From contig URFH01000002.1 of NCBI GenBank assembly GCA_900547155.1, positions 71,744-135,743 on the forward strand: a stretch of 64,000 bases of DNA, in the 5' to 3' direction. Each line of letters begins with the position of its first letter. The first letter of the stretch is position 1. Both the position numbers and the translations under genes were made by a program. Below, one piece after another: positions 33,352-42,658 of this stretch. Origin of the DNA: an uncultured bacterium (GTDB lineage Bacteria; Cyanobacteriota; Vampirovibrionia; Gastranaerophilales; Gastranaerophilaceae). The notes beneath the pieces are model-generated. The model saw only the letters and a list, made by a program, of their open reading frames with translations, was not told the DNA's origin and made no database searches.

Positions 33352-34710
33352 CTATTTATCTTTGTTTTTATTCCAAATATGAAAAACAGGAATTCCCGCA
33401 AGCGTAATCAACAGCCCGGGGAGAGTATATAAGGGTTTGTAAAGCGTCAGGCAGATAATAATTATGCCGGCAAGAATCAAAAAGCTTACAGGGAAGAAAT
33501 TGTTAATTCTAAAGATAAGATTTGCATTTTTTCTGCGTTTTCTGTAAACAAAAATGCCCGCAGTTGTAATTATGTAAAAAATCAGCGATGCGTAAATCAC
33601 AAAATCCAGAAGCTGGGTATAATTTCCCCACAAAATAAGGATACAAATCCACAAACACTGCGCCCACAGCGAATTTACCGGAACTTTTGTTTTTCTGTCA
33701 ATTACTGCAAGCGGCCTGAAAAAAGCACGGTCTTTTGCCATTTTGTAATAAACCCTTGAGCCCGCCAGAATCATTCCGTTCGCACATCCAAACGCAGATA
33801 TCATAATAATCAGCGCTGCAATATCTTTTCCGGCAGTTCCGAAGATTTCCGCCATCATACGGGCGCCGACAATGTCCTCGGGAGCATTTTGAATCGCCTC
33901 AAGCGGCAAAACACCAAGATAAATCGTATTTATCAACAAATAAAGCAGAACGACCAGCCCTGTACCGTATGCAAGCGCTTTGGGGATGTTTTTTGAGGGT
34001 TCTTTGATTTCTCCGGCAATAAATGTGATATTATTCCAGGTAATTGAAGAAAAAAGCGCGCCAACAACCGCGGTGAACACGATTTTAGAGTTTGTAAGCA
34101 GGGAAAACTGCGGAATGTATGAATTAGCAATGATAGTTTTCCAGTGGAAGCCGAAAAACAGTCCTGCAAGGATTATCCCGATTATTGAAAGAACTTTTGT
34201 TGCGGTGAAAAGATTCTGCGTGATTACGCCGTATTTTATGCCTTTTGAGTTTATATAGCTTAAAAATACCACGGTAAATATTGCGCAAACCTGCTGGGTT
34301 GACAAAGTAACACCGCCGCAATTTACCACAAAAAGATGGGCGCTTATAAAAGGAACAAGCAGCCCCAAAAATTTCGCAAAAGCAACGCAAACAGCCGCAA
34401 GAGTGCCGGTTTGTATTACGAGAAAGGTCGTCCAGCCATAGAGAAATGCGATTTTTTCATTGAAAATCTTCTTCAAATAAACATATTGCCCGCCTTCTTC
34501 GGTGATATTTGCCGCAAGTTCGGCAAAAGAAAGCGCCCCGCAAAGGGTTACAAATCCGGCAAGCATCCAGGTAAGAATCAGCAAAACGCCCGATTGAACC
34601 TGTCTTGCAATGTCGGCTGAAACTATAAATATTCCGCACCCTATCATTGAACCGGAAACTACTGAAATCGAATCCGTAAGGGAAAGCGTTCTTTTTAGCG
34701 TTCCTTTCAT
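33352..34710 (-). CDS. APC-superfamily amino acid permease
   Basis: The 452-residue inner-membrane protein has about 12 membrane helices. The substrate-binding TM1 signature is GSMIGCGIFIVSADIARQV; TM6 and its flank F-I-A-G-E-I-K-E-P-S-K-N-I-P-K-A-L are typical of the APC (LAT/serine-threonine exchanger-like) group. The substrate is unknown. It is divergent from the L,D-transpeptidase-like gene. Confidence 0.92.
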   Translation of the reverse strand: MKGTLKRTLSLTDSISVVSGSMIGCGIFIVSADIARQVQSGVLLILTWMLAGFVTLCGALSFAELAANITEEGGQYVYLKKIFNEKIAFLYGWTTFLVIQTGTLAAVCVAFAKFLGLLVPFISAHLFVVNCGGVTLSTQQVCAIFTVVFLSYINSKGIKYGVITQNLFTATKVLSIIGIILAGLFFGFHWKTIIANSYIPQFSLLTNSKIVFTAVVGALFSSITWNNITFIAGEIKEPSKNIPKALAYGTGLVVLLYLLINTIYLGVLPLEAIQNAPEDIVGARMMAEIFGTAGKDIAALIIMISAFGCANGMILAGSRVYYKMAKDRAFFRPLAVIDRKTKVPVNSLWAQCLWICILILWGNYTQLLDFVIYASLIFYIITTAGIFVYRKRRKNANLIFRINNFFPVSFLILAGIIIICLTLYKPLYTLPGLLITLAGIPVFHIWNKNKDK

Positions 34711-34860
34711 ATTTAAAGCATATATAAAACATCCGGTGTTTGCAAACTGCCGGCTGTTTTATATTTTTTTTGCGAAAATGGCAATTTTTTATGCAAAAAA
34801 TACTTTATATATATAAGAACACACCACAACTGTGTCTGAGAGATACGAGGAGATAAAAAG

Positions 34861-35622
34861 ATGTTTGTTGCTTTATACACATCAACATCAGCAAAAAACG
34901 CAAAACAAACCGGCGAAATTAAAAACGACACCGCAAAAATCAGCGTGCCAATAGGCAAAAAACGCGTTTCCCTCGGCGAATCAATCGGCATGCCCGCAAA
35001 CCCTCAAGAACAGGAAATCACAAGAATCAATTCTTACTCCTCCGACAGGGAAAGGGTTATTGAATACAACAAAAAGAATGCAAAAGGCAATTATATAATA
35101 GTTGACAAGTCAGATTGCAGCGCAACAGTATATGACAAAAGCGGAAAAGCATTGAAAAAATTTGAAGTCGGGCTCGGAATGGACATCGGCGACAAAAAAG
35201 CCGGCGGATACAACTGCGGAGTAGCTTCAAAAATCAGGAAATACACAGCACCTGGCGAATATACGCTGGGAGAACAATCAAACACAGCAGACAAAAAATA
35301 CGGCTCAAATCTCTTCATAATGGAGGGCGACGGTGTTGCAAAAGACTCTGTAAACGAGCAGGTCGCCGCAATCCACCAGATTCCGACGCAGCGCCTTGCG
35401 CAGCGCAAAGGACTTTTCAAAAACGGCACAATTGCAGACAACAGAATGTCTTTCGGCTGCATAAACATGCTGGCGGAAGATTTTGATGAAATGGAAAAAT
35501 TTATCAACGGCACAGGAACAAAACTCTATGTTCTGCCCGAAGAAAAAGATAACAAATTGCAGCTCGAGCCTCAAATTGACGGCAGTTTGAAGTTTGTGCA
35601 GACAAAATACAGGGATGAATAA
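34861..35622 (+). CDS. L,D-transpeptidase-like (YkuD-fold) protein with an SFGC active site
   Basis: The 253-residue product has the YkuD pattern: N-Y-I-I-V-D-K-S-D-C-S-A-T-V-Y-D strands, T-A-P-G-E-Y-T-L, His172 in AIHQIP and the catalytic Cys200 in SFGCINM. The usual motif is S-H-G-C, so the second histidine is replaced by Phe. There is no recognisable signal peptide. L,D-transpeptidases cross-link peptidoglycan or attach proteins to it in the periplasm; the missing signal and altered motif make the role uncertain. AGGAG lies 10 bases before the ATG. Confidence 0.75.
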   Translation: MFVALYTSTSAKNAKQTGEIKNDTAKISVPIGKKRVSLGESIGMPANPQEQEITRINSYSSDRERVIEYNKKNAKGNYIIVDKSDCSATVYDKSGKALKKFEVGLGMDIGDKKAGGYNCGVASKIRKYTAPGEYTLGEQSNTADKKYGSNLFIMEGDGVAKDSVNEQVAAIHQIPTQRLAQRKGLFKNGTIADNRMSFGCINMLAEDFDEMEKFINGTGTKLYVLPEEKDNKLQLEPQIDGSLKFVQTKYRDE

Positions 35623-35655
35623 TTAATTTTTGGGGGCATATGCAATTTTGCGCAC

Positions 35656-35684
35656 ATTCCCCCTCCCCAACCCGGGGAGGGGGC
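35656..35684. repeat. GC-rich palindrome
   Basis: A CCCCTCCCC arm and a GGGGAGGGG arm around a 5-base loop, followed by GTCGTT ... AACGAC flanks. It resembles the CCCTC-rich cluster at 27590-27800 and fills the gap between the transpeptidase-like gene and the YitT gene. Confidence 0.55.
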
Positions 35685-35857
35685 AGTCGTTGTAATACGT
35701 CAGTATTGCGTACGAATGCGGGTGGGGAACGACCTTGAAACCTTAAAAAAGCCCCCATCCCGGCCGGTGGAAGGAGCTTTGGAACAATTTAGCATACAAA
35801 TCCTTTAATTTTTTAAAAATTATTGTGCAAAAAACTTCAATATGATAAATTATTTAT

Positions 35858-36706
35858 ATGAAGAAAACTTTAATCAATTTATTGTTTTTGGCTGTCGGGG
35901 CGTTCATTGCAGCGTTTGCAATCGAATGTTTTCTTGTTCCCAATTCAATTATTGACGGCGGGATAATTGGTATTTCAATGATGGCAGCTTTCAAAACAAA
36001 ACTGCCGCTCGGATTATTTATCGTCGTGTTGAATTTTCCGTTTATTTGCCTTGCCTGGCAGAAAATGGGGAAATTATTCGTATTTTCAACCTTTTACGCA
36101 GTAATTATGCTTGCATTAGGGGTAACAATGCTGCCGGTCTGGCTCCATGGCAAGCATGTTTCAGACCCGTTTCTTGCTTGTATATTCGGCGGCGTAATTC
36201 TCGGCACCGGTGTCGGGTTGATTTTGAGAAATAACGGTTCCACCGACGGAACAGAAATTGTTGCAATCAGGTTTGCAAAAAAATTCGGTTTTTCAGTCGG
36301 CGAAATCATTATGTTTTTTAATTTGTTCATATTCATGGCAGCAGGAATTGTTTACGACAGCTGGCAGAGCGCGATGTACTCAATTCTCACATATTTCATC
36401 GCTTACAAGGTTATTGATATCGTAATCGAAGGGCTCAACGAGTCAAAATCCATTTTTGTCATCTCTGACGCGTCCAGAGAAATCGGCCCTGCAATTATGA
36501 AGCATTTTGATATAAGCATAACTTACATTGCAGGCCGCGGCGGCTATTCAATGCAGGAAAAGAAGATAATTTATTGCGTAATCAACAGGCTTGAAGTTGC
36601 AAAACTGAAAACTCTTGTAAAATCCATTGACCCGACGGCATTTATAGCAATAGAAAACGTTCATGAAGTCGACGGAGTAAGAATAAAGTCGCATAATCAT
36701 TTGTAA
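35858..36706 (+). CDS. YitT-family membrane protein (DUF161/DUF2179)
   Basis: The 282-residue product has five to six membrane helices in the first 200 residues (start INLLFLAVGAFIAAFAIECFLVP, with the typical P-N-x-I-I-D-G-G-I-I-G-I-S) and a cytosolic C-terminal DUF2179 domain (SKSIFVISDASREIGPAIM ... YCVINRLEVAKLKTLVKSIDPTAFIAI). Function of the family is unknown. A TATGAT box (35841-35846) lies only 12 bases before the ATG, so the leader is very short. Confidence 0.92.
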   Translation: MKKTLINLLFLAVGAFIAAFAIECFLVPNSIIDGGIIGISMMAAFKTKLPLGLFIVVLNFPFICLAWQKMGKLFVFSTFYAVIMLALGVTMLPVWLHGKHVSDPFLACIFGGVILGTGVGLILRNNGSTDGTEIVAIRFAKKFGFSVGEIIMFFNLFIFMAAGIVYDSWQSAMYSILTYFIAYKVIDIVIEGLNESKSIFVISDASREIGPAIMKHFDISITYIAGRGGYSMQEKKIIYCVINRLEVAKLKTLVKSIDPTAFIAIENVHEVDGVRIKSHNHL

Positions 36707-36745
36707 TGCCTGAATTTGGGCAGTTTTGCACCCTATAAATAACCC

Positions 36746-36866
36746 AAAGCTAAAGGGTGTTTACTTTGGAGTGACTATGGGGGAGACCTCAACGGGCGTT
36801 AATAGTAGAAAACAAACACCGGAGGTCGGAGGAATCGGAACGGAAAAGTGAACACCCTTTAGCTTT
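36746..36866 (-). repeat. Dual-stem element, family 1 (copy 2, reversed)
   Basis: Arms at 36746-36767 and 36845-36866 (22 bases, one mismatch) enclose the same two 17-base strands, here on the minus strand. 36828-36844 is the exact complement of TCCGTTCCGATTCCTCC, and 36768-36784 matches the other strand with one change (GGAG for GTAG). The inner stem is GACCTC (36785-36790) / GAGGTC (36822-36827) with a 31-base loop. It lies between the convergent YitT gene and the gene at 37029. Confidence 0.9.
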
Positions 36867-36884
36867 GCGCAATCAGAATTTTAA

Positions 36885-37020
36885 TAAAAAACAGCGGCCG
36901 GAGAGCGTTAAAATGAAACTGTGTTTCGCCTCCGACCATTGCTGCCCGGGTTTTTGACCCGTTTTATAAGAAGATGATAGGTTGCCCGCCCCGTTTTTAC
37001 ACGAAACGGGCTTTGCCGCG
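36885..37020 (-). other. Structured gene-free stretch with a minus-strand terminator
   Basis: Downstream of the 37029 gene on the minus strand are two GC-rich hairpins (CGGG/CCCG near 36953-36970; GCCC..GTTT/AAACGGGC near 36979-37011). A longer stem follows, GGTCGGAG/CTCCGGCC, enclosing GAAAC-ACA-GTTTC, then a T-run. It could be an elaborate terminator or a small structured RNA. No reading frame is convincing. Confidence 0.4.
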
Positions 37021-37028
37021 TTCACGGC

Positions 37029-37337
37029 TTAACTTATCACGCAATTGTTTAGATATTCGATTGTATTCAATTTGTTATCGTAAAGATAACGCAAAAATTC
37101 CAGATGTTCACGGCTTAAAGATGAAATAACCACATTTATCTCAAAACCGTCCGAGGAGGGAGGTTCATAATCATAAATTACATAGCTGTTGTATTTGCTT
37201 TTCCATTCTTTGCGTTCAATTTTGCAGTTATGTTCAAGGGCAATGTCCTCCAGCCAGGGGAGCATTTCCTTGCTTATGTTATTGAATTCCATTTCCTTTC
37301 TCTGGTTCAAATTATCTGTATATCTGTCAGTAAGCAT
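37029..37337 (-). CDS. Hypothetical protein
   Basis: The 102-residue acidic protein has a GGGAGG ribosome site 7 bases before the ATG. Residues 20-60 (MLPWLEDIALEHNCKIERKEWKSKYNSYVIYDYEPP) suggest a small alpha/beta fold, with a helical end (SREHLEFLRYLYDNKLNTIEYL). No family recognised. Upstream is a palindrome of the form TGTACA-A-TGTACA, possibly its operator. Confidence 0.55.
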   Translation of the reverse strand: MLTDRYTDNLNQRKEMEFNNISKEMLPWLEDIALEHNCKIERKEWKSKYNSYVIYDYEPPSSDGFEINVVISSLSREHLEFLRYLYDNKLNTIEYLNNCVIS

Positions 37338-37507
37338 TGCCTAACCTCCCTAAGACGATGTTTTAACCCGCCGCATTCTATCCGTTCCAGAACCTGACAA
37401 AACAACGAGTGCAAATTCCGATGCGGCAAATCAAATTTCAAAGAAAGTCGTTTGTCTTTCGTAATGTATATGTAGTGTAAACAATTTCTCAAAAAGATAA
37501 AATATAC

Positions 37508-37545
37508 CAATGTACAATGTACAGGGTGTATAAATGTACTATCTT
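37508..37545. promoter_or_regulatory. TGTACA palindrome cluster
   Basis: Between the genes at 37029 and 37567 lies TGTACAATGTACA (37511-37523), a palindrome, followed by a third related TGTAxAAATGTAC at about 37527-37537. The spacing looks like an operator for a dimeric regulator, but no regulator gene is adjacent. Confidence 0.35.
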
Positions 37546-37566
37546 TTTTATGATAAAAATAAAAGA

Positions 37567-38577
37567 TTATCCCGTGTATTTTTCCACAAACAGAGAAGTC
37601 TGTTCCGAAAGCTGTTTAACAGCGTCTTGAACAACATGAGCGGGTGTAAACATTGGACTGTGCGCATTCATTAGCTTTGCAGCAGCTACATTTTGTATAT
37701 AATTATTTAGAATCTCAACATCGTCATAAAATTGCTTATTTTTTATTTTTTGAAGGTTAAAAGGCAGCATATTTAAACGCGGTTCAAATTTACAGCTTGA
37801 AAGTGTAAAATCATAATCTGATTTGGCAAGAAGCCCGAACGCGTCCAGCACCTTTTTGATAAATTTAAACTGCAAATCCGGTTCTCTCACAGAAAACCCG
37901 CTGTGCATGCACAAAATAGGGTTAAAAATGCGCTGACGCGGATTTTTTGCAAAACCGTACTCAAAATCAATGGGAATGAACTTCTTCTGCGCAATATCTA
38001 CAATAACATTTCTTCCTGCGCAATCAAAAGCCATATTTTGCTTTGCTGCCTCAAAAATGGTTTTCATAAAATCACGATAAGAAGAAACAGGCATTTCAAC
38101 TATTTTGAGATTGAGATTGTGCTGCTTGTCGCTCATTTTATTTGTATAACCGTTAAGACAACAGGCATTTTCACCCTTTATATATTCACCAATTTCTACG
38201 GAGTCGCCTATTTTTGCCACATAATGGTTGAATTTATCCCCCGTGCTCATATCAAACGAAATCGGACTGTTAAAATCCGGTTTGAAACCTTTATGAACTC
38301 TCACAACATAGTCCGTATCTGGTATTCTATATACTTTTGCTTCCGCGCCATGACCAATACATTCTTTTTTAAGCGCTTTTTTTATAGAAAGTTTGATTTG
38401 TTGTTCACTTCTTTGCAAAAAAGGGACAGACGCGCCAAGTTCTATAGTATCAGCCTTTAGCGGAAAGAGTTTGGACGCAAAAATCTCCCCCGCAAACGGT
38501 AATTCCGCAGGTATTTTGCTCTTAATCGCGTTTTTTATTTCGCCTAAATATTTATACCCGGTTTCTAATTTAATCAT
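37567..38577 (-). CDS. Protein-kinase-fold protein (atypical)
   Basis: The 336-residue product has kinase landmarks in order. There is a glycine-loop-like IGHGAEAKVYRI (residues 74-85), a beta-3-like VVRVHK (91-96), a hinge-like VEIGEYIKGE (127-136), and a catalytic-loop-like FDCAGRNVIVD with Asp185 and Asn190 at kinase spacing. The metal Asp204 is in IPIDFE, replacing DFG. The N-lobe lysine and HRD histidine are not obvious. I infer a kinase or pseudokinase of the atypical, effector-like type. No neighbour reveals its target. No Shine-Dalgarno sequence is visible at this ATG. Confidence 0.55.
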   Translation of the reverse strand: MIKLETGYKYLGEIKNAIKSKIPAELPFAGEIFASKLFPLKADTIELGASVPFLQRSEQQIKLSIKKALKKECIGHGAEAKVYRIPDTDYVVRVHKGFKPDFNSPISFDMSTGDKFNHYVAKIGDSVEIGEYIKGENACCLNGYTNKMSDKQHNLNLKIVEMPVSSYRDFMKTIFEAAKQNMAFDCAGRNVIVDIAQKKFIPIDFEYGFAKNPRQRIFNPILCMHSGFSVREPDLQFKFIKKVLDAFGLLAKSDYDFTLSSCKFEPRLNMLPFNLQKIKNKQFYDDVEILNNYIQNVAAAKLMNAHSPMFTPAHVVQDAVKQLSEQTSLFVEKYTG

Positions 38578-38635
38578 GTTATTAGCGTGCTGTGTATATG
38601 AGAATTAAAACACGTAAAAATATAATTTGCTACGG

Positions 38636-38664
38636 TTGAATGTAATAAATTTTTAAGTTAAAAT
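38636..38664 (+). promoter_or_regulatory. SRP RNA promoter
   Basis: TTGAAT (38636-38641) and TAAAAT (38659-38664) with a 17-base spacer; transcription would start at 38671, the first base of the RNA's closing helix. Confidence 0.75.
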
Positions 38665-38670
38665 AACATA

Positions 38671-38935
38671 GCCGTGCTCCACGGGGAATTTGCGGATCCC
38701 TCGACCCGAACGCTTATGCGGGGTGAAGAGCCTGTTGTGAGGCTTTTACGGAGACGATAAATTAAATATTTTCCGTTGATAGTGCCGGATTTTTCGGCGA
38801 AAGCAGTCGAACCGTGTCAGATCGGGAACGAAGCAGCACTAAGATTCAACTTTCGGGTGAAAAATTCGTCAAAGTAGGAAAATATTTCAAGGAGTCGGAT
38901 TTGTATTTGTCGATAGACAGTGGCACGGCTTTTTA
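38671..38935 (+). ncRNA. ffs: Signal recognition particle RNA, large bacterial type with Alu domain
   Basis: The ends pair (GCCGTGC 38671-38677 with GCACGGC 38923-38929) and a T-run follows. The S-domain signature is present: GTCAG (38816-38820), a GGAA tetraloop (38825-38828) closed by TCG/CGA, and AAGCAGC (38831-38837). The length of about 265 nt and the folded 5' part indicate the Alu-containing form as in Bacillus, not the 4.5S form. It scaffolds Ffh for co-translational targeting; secA lies 4 kb away. Its 3' end touches the stop of the next, opposite-strand gene. Confidence 0.92.
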
Positions 38936-39613
38936 TTTTTGAATCAGCCTCATCACATACACAACAAACCCGAAAATCATAATTGTCCAAAAACCTGCAA
39001 CCATAGCAAGCTGTTTAACCTTTTGTGCAAATTCAGAAGAATTAAAACGCTCTTTTTCCTGAACAACGGGTCTTCTTGAGGCAATATCTTTTGACTTTGT
39101 TCTTTTGGGCGGTGTTTTTTTTGCAGATTCTTTCTTTTCAAGGTATTTTTGCTTGAGGGTTTTATTTGCGCTGCCTCTTTTGCCCGTCACAAGCAGCTCT
39201 TCATCATAGCACAGCGAAGCAATCTTTGAATCAGGGCCTTTTTTCGCAATTGCGTAATTAATACAGGCTTCAAACGAGCGCTGTAGGCATTCAAGCGCCG
39301 TCAGCCCGTCTTTTTTGACGCTTCCCGAATGAACAGAAGCATTTCCCGCCTTTTTAAGAAAATACAAATCCTCAATAAACTCTTTTTCGCGAATGCTTCC
39401 GGTTGCTTTGTCTTTGAGCATTTCAATCATATCATCGAAAGTATCCGCAGAAGAAGCTTTCTCTTTTAAGATAAGCCGGCAAATATTCTCCCCGAGGCGC
39501 CTTGTCTGGGTCATACATTGCTCAAAATACTCGTCCGCGTAGAGTTTTTCGGCTTCTTTTGCTAGTTCATAGAGATTTTTATCAATATTTTTTAAAAAAT
39601 CGAAATTTGTCAT
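38933..39613 (-). CDS. DUF4145-like protein with a C-terminal membrane anchor
   Basis: The 226-residue product has an N-terminal helical domain (about 1-125) whose YFEQCMTQTRRLGENICRLI and F-L-K-K-A-G-N-A-S-V-H-S-G patterns resemble the DUF4145/HEPN-like domain often found at the start of type I restriction subunits and in defence proteins. A Lys-rich linker follows, and a single membrane helix at about 203-222 (VAGFWTIMIFGFVVYVMRLI) places the domain in the cytosol as a tail-anchored protein. Function unknown. Confidence 0.6.
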   Translation of the reverse strand: MTNFDFLKNIDKNLYELAKEAEKLYADEYFEQCMTQTRRLGENICRLILKEKASSADTFDDMIEMLKDKATGSIREKEFIEDLYFLKKAGNASVHSGSVKKDGLTALECLQRSFEACINYAIAKKGPDSKIASLCYDEELLVTGKRGSANKTLKQKYLEKKESAKKTPPKRTKSKDIASRRPVVQEKERFNSSEFAQKVKQLAMVAGFWTIMIFGFVVYVMRLIQK

Positions 39614-39675
39614 ATAAATAAAATATCATGAATAGCCCGCTCTTCAGAAGATAAATTTAAACAAAATTTTTAGCA

Positions 39676-39684
39676 TGCTATAAT
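39676..39684 (+). promoter_or_regulatory. Extended -10 promoter of dnaG-rpoD
   Basis: TGCTATAAT is a perfect extended -10 (TATAAT at 39679-39684). The expected start of transcription is about 39691, two bases before the dnaG ATG, which has no ribosome site. Confidence 0.65.
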
Positions 39685-39692
39685 TTAATCAA

Positions 39693-41573
39693 ATGAGCAA
39701 CGAAATTACCTACAAAGATGTCGTATCGCAAATAAAAGACCGGCTGGACATAGTCGATGTTATATCAAGAAGGGTTATTCTCAAAAAAACCGGAGGCAAT
39801 TACTGGGGATTGTGTCCGTTTCACAACGAAAAAACCCCCTCTTTCAGCGTGAACGCCCAGAAACAAATCTTTAAATGCTTTGGCTGCGGCGAAGGCGGGG
39901 ATGTTTTGAGCTTTTTGATGAAAATCAACAACCAATCCTTTAACGAAGTAGTTAAAGAACAGGCAGAAATCCTCGGAATCGAAATGCCAAAACAGTATTC
40001 CGACGCAAACCAGAGCATAAAACAGCAAATGTGCGACGCACTTCTTGCCGCGGCCGATTACTACACGGAAAATCTTCTTTCGGACAAGAACTGCGAGGCT
40101 TACAAATACCTGCAAAAACGCGGATTCGGAGATGATGTTATTTATAAATATAAATTAGGGGTTTCAAAAGACAGCTACGAAGATTTGCACAGAAAACTTT
40201 TAAAAAAGCACAATATCGAAATCCTTGAAAAATCAGGACTTGTAATAAAGCGCGACAGGGACAGAGGCTACGTTGACCGCTTTAAAAACCGGCTTATGAT
40301 ACCTATTTTTGACGAAAAAGGCAATGTCGTTGCTTTCGGCGCGCGTACCCTTGAAAAAGACGGCACCCCCAAGTACCTGAATTCGTCAGAATCGCTCGTT
40401 TACAACAAAAGCCAGATTTTATACGGATTATATCAGGCAAAAGAAGCCATAAAAAAAGAAGATTCCGTAATTATTATGGAGGGTTACTTTGACGTAATCT
40501 CCGCGCAGGTAAACGGCGTCGGAAATGCAGTAGGAGCCTGCGGAACAGCCCTGACGGACAACCATGTAAAGATGATTTCCAGATATAGCGCCTCCAGAAG
40601 AATTTTCCTTGCATTTGACTCTGACGGAGCAGGCAGAAAAGCCACAGAAAGAGGTGCAGCAACTATAAAAGAGGCATTTGAAGGGCTCGGAAACATAAAA
40701 CAGTACGACGAAAGCTTCAACACGCTCAACAATGACCGATATGCCTGCGAAATCCGCGTAATCACCCCACCAGACGGCAAAGACCCTGACGAATTCATCC
40801 GCGAGCACGGCTCCGAAGAATATAAAAAATACGTAGAATCAGCCCAGCTGCTCATTGATTTTCAGATTAATCAGGTTTTGAAGAACAAAAAGCCGCAGAT
40901 GTCCCCGCTTGAGAAAAATGACCTTGTAAAACAGGTTGTGCCTTATTTAAACGAGATTAACAACAGTATCGTGCGCGATGAGTACATAAAAATCGTTGCA
41001 ACTCAGCTGGAAATAGAAGAATCTTCGCTTAAAAAAGTGTTATCTTTACAATCGGCTCCCGAAAAACCCCGGTATTCTCCGCAAAAAAAACCAATTGTAA
41101 AGAAAAGTTTAAATATTTCGGAAAAAGCGCAAAAAAATTTATTGTCGATGTATTTAGTAAATGAAAGTTCTATCAATTTTCAAACCCTGAACAATATTCT
41201 AAAAGAAGTCGAATTTACAAATGATAAGTTAATAATTGTAAAAAATACAATTGACAAATTGTCACAAGCGGTAAATAATGTTAAGGAATTAACCGAAACC
41301 CTGTACACAGAATTTGCCGAGGACAATGAACTCAAAGAAATTATAACAGATTTGATATACTTATCCGACAGCTTCAAAAGCCTGTCCGATAAGGATTTTA
41401 AAATAGCGATTGAAGAGAATATTGACCGAATCAAAACTTTCAAAATCAAAGAAGCTCAAAAACAATTGCAATCAGAATACAAAAAAGCCAACGATGATGA
41501 GCTTCAAGCAGTCCAAATTCAAATGCAACTAAGAGAAAAAATTAAAAACAAGCTAAGAACTGGAGACAATTAA
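39693..41573 (+). CDS. dnaG: DNA primase
   Basis: The 626-residue enzyme makes RNA primers for the replication fork. The N-terminal zinc ribbon C-x2-H ... C-x2-C is in [14 protein letters not shown] and [11 protein letters not shown]. The RNA-polymerase/Toprim core contains [20 protein letters not shown] and [11 protein letters not shown]. The C-terminal helicase-binding part (from about 430) is less conserved. The stop overlaps the rpoD start by one base. rpsU, the usual first gene of this operon, is absent. Confidence 0.96.
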   Translation: MSNEITYKDVVSQIKDRLDIVDVISRRVILKKTGGNYWGLCPFHNEKTPSFSVNAQKQIFKCFGCGEGGDVLSFLMKINNQSFNEVVKEQAEILGIEMPKQYSDANQSIKQQMCDALLAAADYYTENLLSDKNCEAYKYLQKRGFGDDVIYKYKLGVSKDSYEDLHRKLLKKHNIEILEKSGLVIKRDRDRGYVDRFKNRLMIPIFDEKGNVVAFGARTLEKDGTPKYLNSSESLVYNKSQILYGLYQAKEAIKKEDSVIIMEGYFDVISAQVNGVGNAVGACGTALTDNHVKMISRYSASRRIFLAFDSDGAGRKATERGAATIKEAFEGLGNIKQYDESFNTLNNDRYACEIRVITPPDGKDPDEFIREHGSEEYKKYVESAQLLIDFQINQVLKNKKPQMSPLEKNDLVKQVVPYLNEINNSIVRDEYIKIVATQLEIEESSLKKVLSLQSAPEKPRYSPQKKPIVKKSLNISEKAQKNLLSMYLVNESSINFQTLNNILKEVEFTNDKLIIVKNTIDKLSQAVNNVKELTETLYTEFAEDNELKEIITDLIYLSDSFKSLSDKDFKIAIEENIDRIKTFKIKEAQKQLQSEYKKANDDELQAVQIQMQLREKIKNKLRTGDN

Positions 41574-42646
41574 TGAGTAGAAAAAGAATGTCAGACAAAT
41601 CACTGGTCAGCATAATCGACGAAGAAGATCTTCATGATGATGTGGGCTCTGATGATTTGTTCAGTGAGCCTGAAACAATCGTAGCCGAAAATATGGACGT
41701 AGTTATAGGCAAAGCCGGTGCCATAGCAACCGACGACATTTTTGTACAGTCAACAGAAGATGTTGACGCAGATGAAACCGCAGATGTTACAGTTCCCCGC
41801 GGTATTTCGTTAGACGACCCTGTCAGAATGTATCTTCGCGAAATCGGAAGAATTAAGCTTCTCACAGCTGAAGAAGAAATTGATTTAGCGCGCAAAATTA
41901 TTCAAGGTGGTAATGTTGGCGCTGTAGCAAAAAGAAAACTCGTTCAGGCGAACCTCAGACTTGTTGTTTCTATTGCAAAAAAATACGTAGGACGCGGAAT
42001 GCTTTTCCTTGACCTTATTCAGGAAGGAAATTTAGGCTTAATCCGTGCCGCTGAAAAATTCGACCACGAAAGAGGATACAAATTCTCAACTTATGCAACA
42101 TGGTGGATTAGGCAGGCAATCACAAGAGCCATTGCAGACCAGGCAAGAACCATCAGAATCCCCGTTCACATGGTCGAAACAATCAACAAACTCAAAAAAG
42201 TCACAAGAAAACTCGCTCAGGAGCTTTCCAGAAAGCCGACCGAAGAAGAACTGGCACAGGAAATGAGCATTTCTATTTCAAAATTAAGAGAAATCATCAA
42301 AGTAGCGCAAGAACCGCTTTCACTTGAAACTCCTATCGGAAAAGAAGAAGATTCAAGGCTGGGTGACTTTATTGAAGACAAAGACGCTGACGCACCGGTA
42401 AAAACAGTTGCTCATGAACTTCTCAGAGAAGACCTCGCAGAAGTTTTGAGCGGACTTTCGCCGCGTGAGCGCGATGTTTTGAGGCTTCGTTTCGGAATGG
42501 ACGACGGACGCCAGAGAACGCTTGAAGAAGTAGGGCAGCTTTTCGGCGTTACCCGCGAACGTATCAGACAAATCGAAGCAAAAGCCCTCAGAAAACTCAG
42601 ACATCCCAACAGAAGCAAACGTCTTCGCGAATATGTCGAAGTTTAA
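41573..42646 (+). CDS. rpoD: RNA polymerase primary sigma factor (sigma-70, RpoD)
   Basis: The 357-residue product has region 1.2 ([25 protein letters not shown]), regions 2.1-2.4 ([41 protein letters not shown]), 3.0-3.2, and 4.1-4.2 ([39 protein letters not shown]). The intact 2.4 and 4.2 regions match the consensus -10 and -35 boxes found here. It has a short acidic N-terminus and no large non-conserved insert. Co-transcribed with dnaG. Confidence 0.97.
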   Translation: MSRKRMSDKSLVSIIDEEDLHDDVGSDDLFSEPETIVAENMDVVIGKAGAIATDDIFVQSTEDVDADETADVTVPRGISLDDPVRMYLREIGRIKLLTAEEEIDLARKIIQGGNVGAVAKRKLVQANLRLVVSIAKKYVGRGMLFLDLIQEGNLGLIRAAEKFDHERGYKFSTYATWWIRQAITRAIADQARTIRIPVHMVETINKLKKVTRKLAQELSRKPTEEELAQEMSISISKLREIIKVAQEPLSLETPIGKEEDSRLGDFIEDKDADAPVKTVAHELLREDLAEVLSGLSPRERDVLRLRFGMDDGRQRTLEEVGQLFGVTRERIRQIEAKALRKLRHPNRSKRLREYVEV

Positions 42647-42658
42647 TAAATTCACAAC

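Noticed and set aside
36746..36866. attC/integron interpretation of the dual-stem elements
   Set aside because: No R-box core consensus (GTTRRRY) and no integrase or cassette array.
37307..37510. 67-residue minus-strand frame upstream of the 37029 gene
   Set aside because: Overlaps a gene with a better ribosome site by 31 bases and has no start signal of its own.
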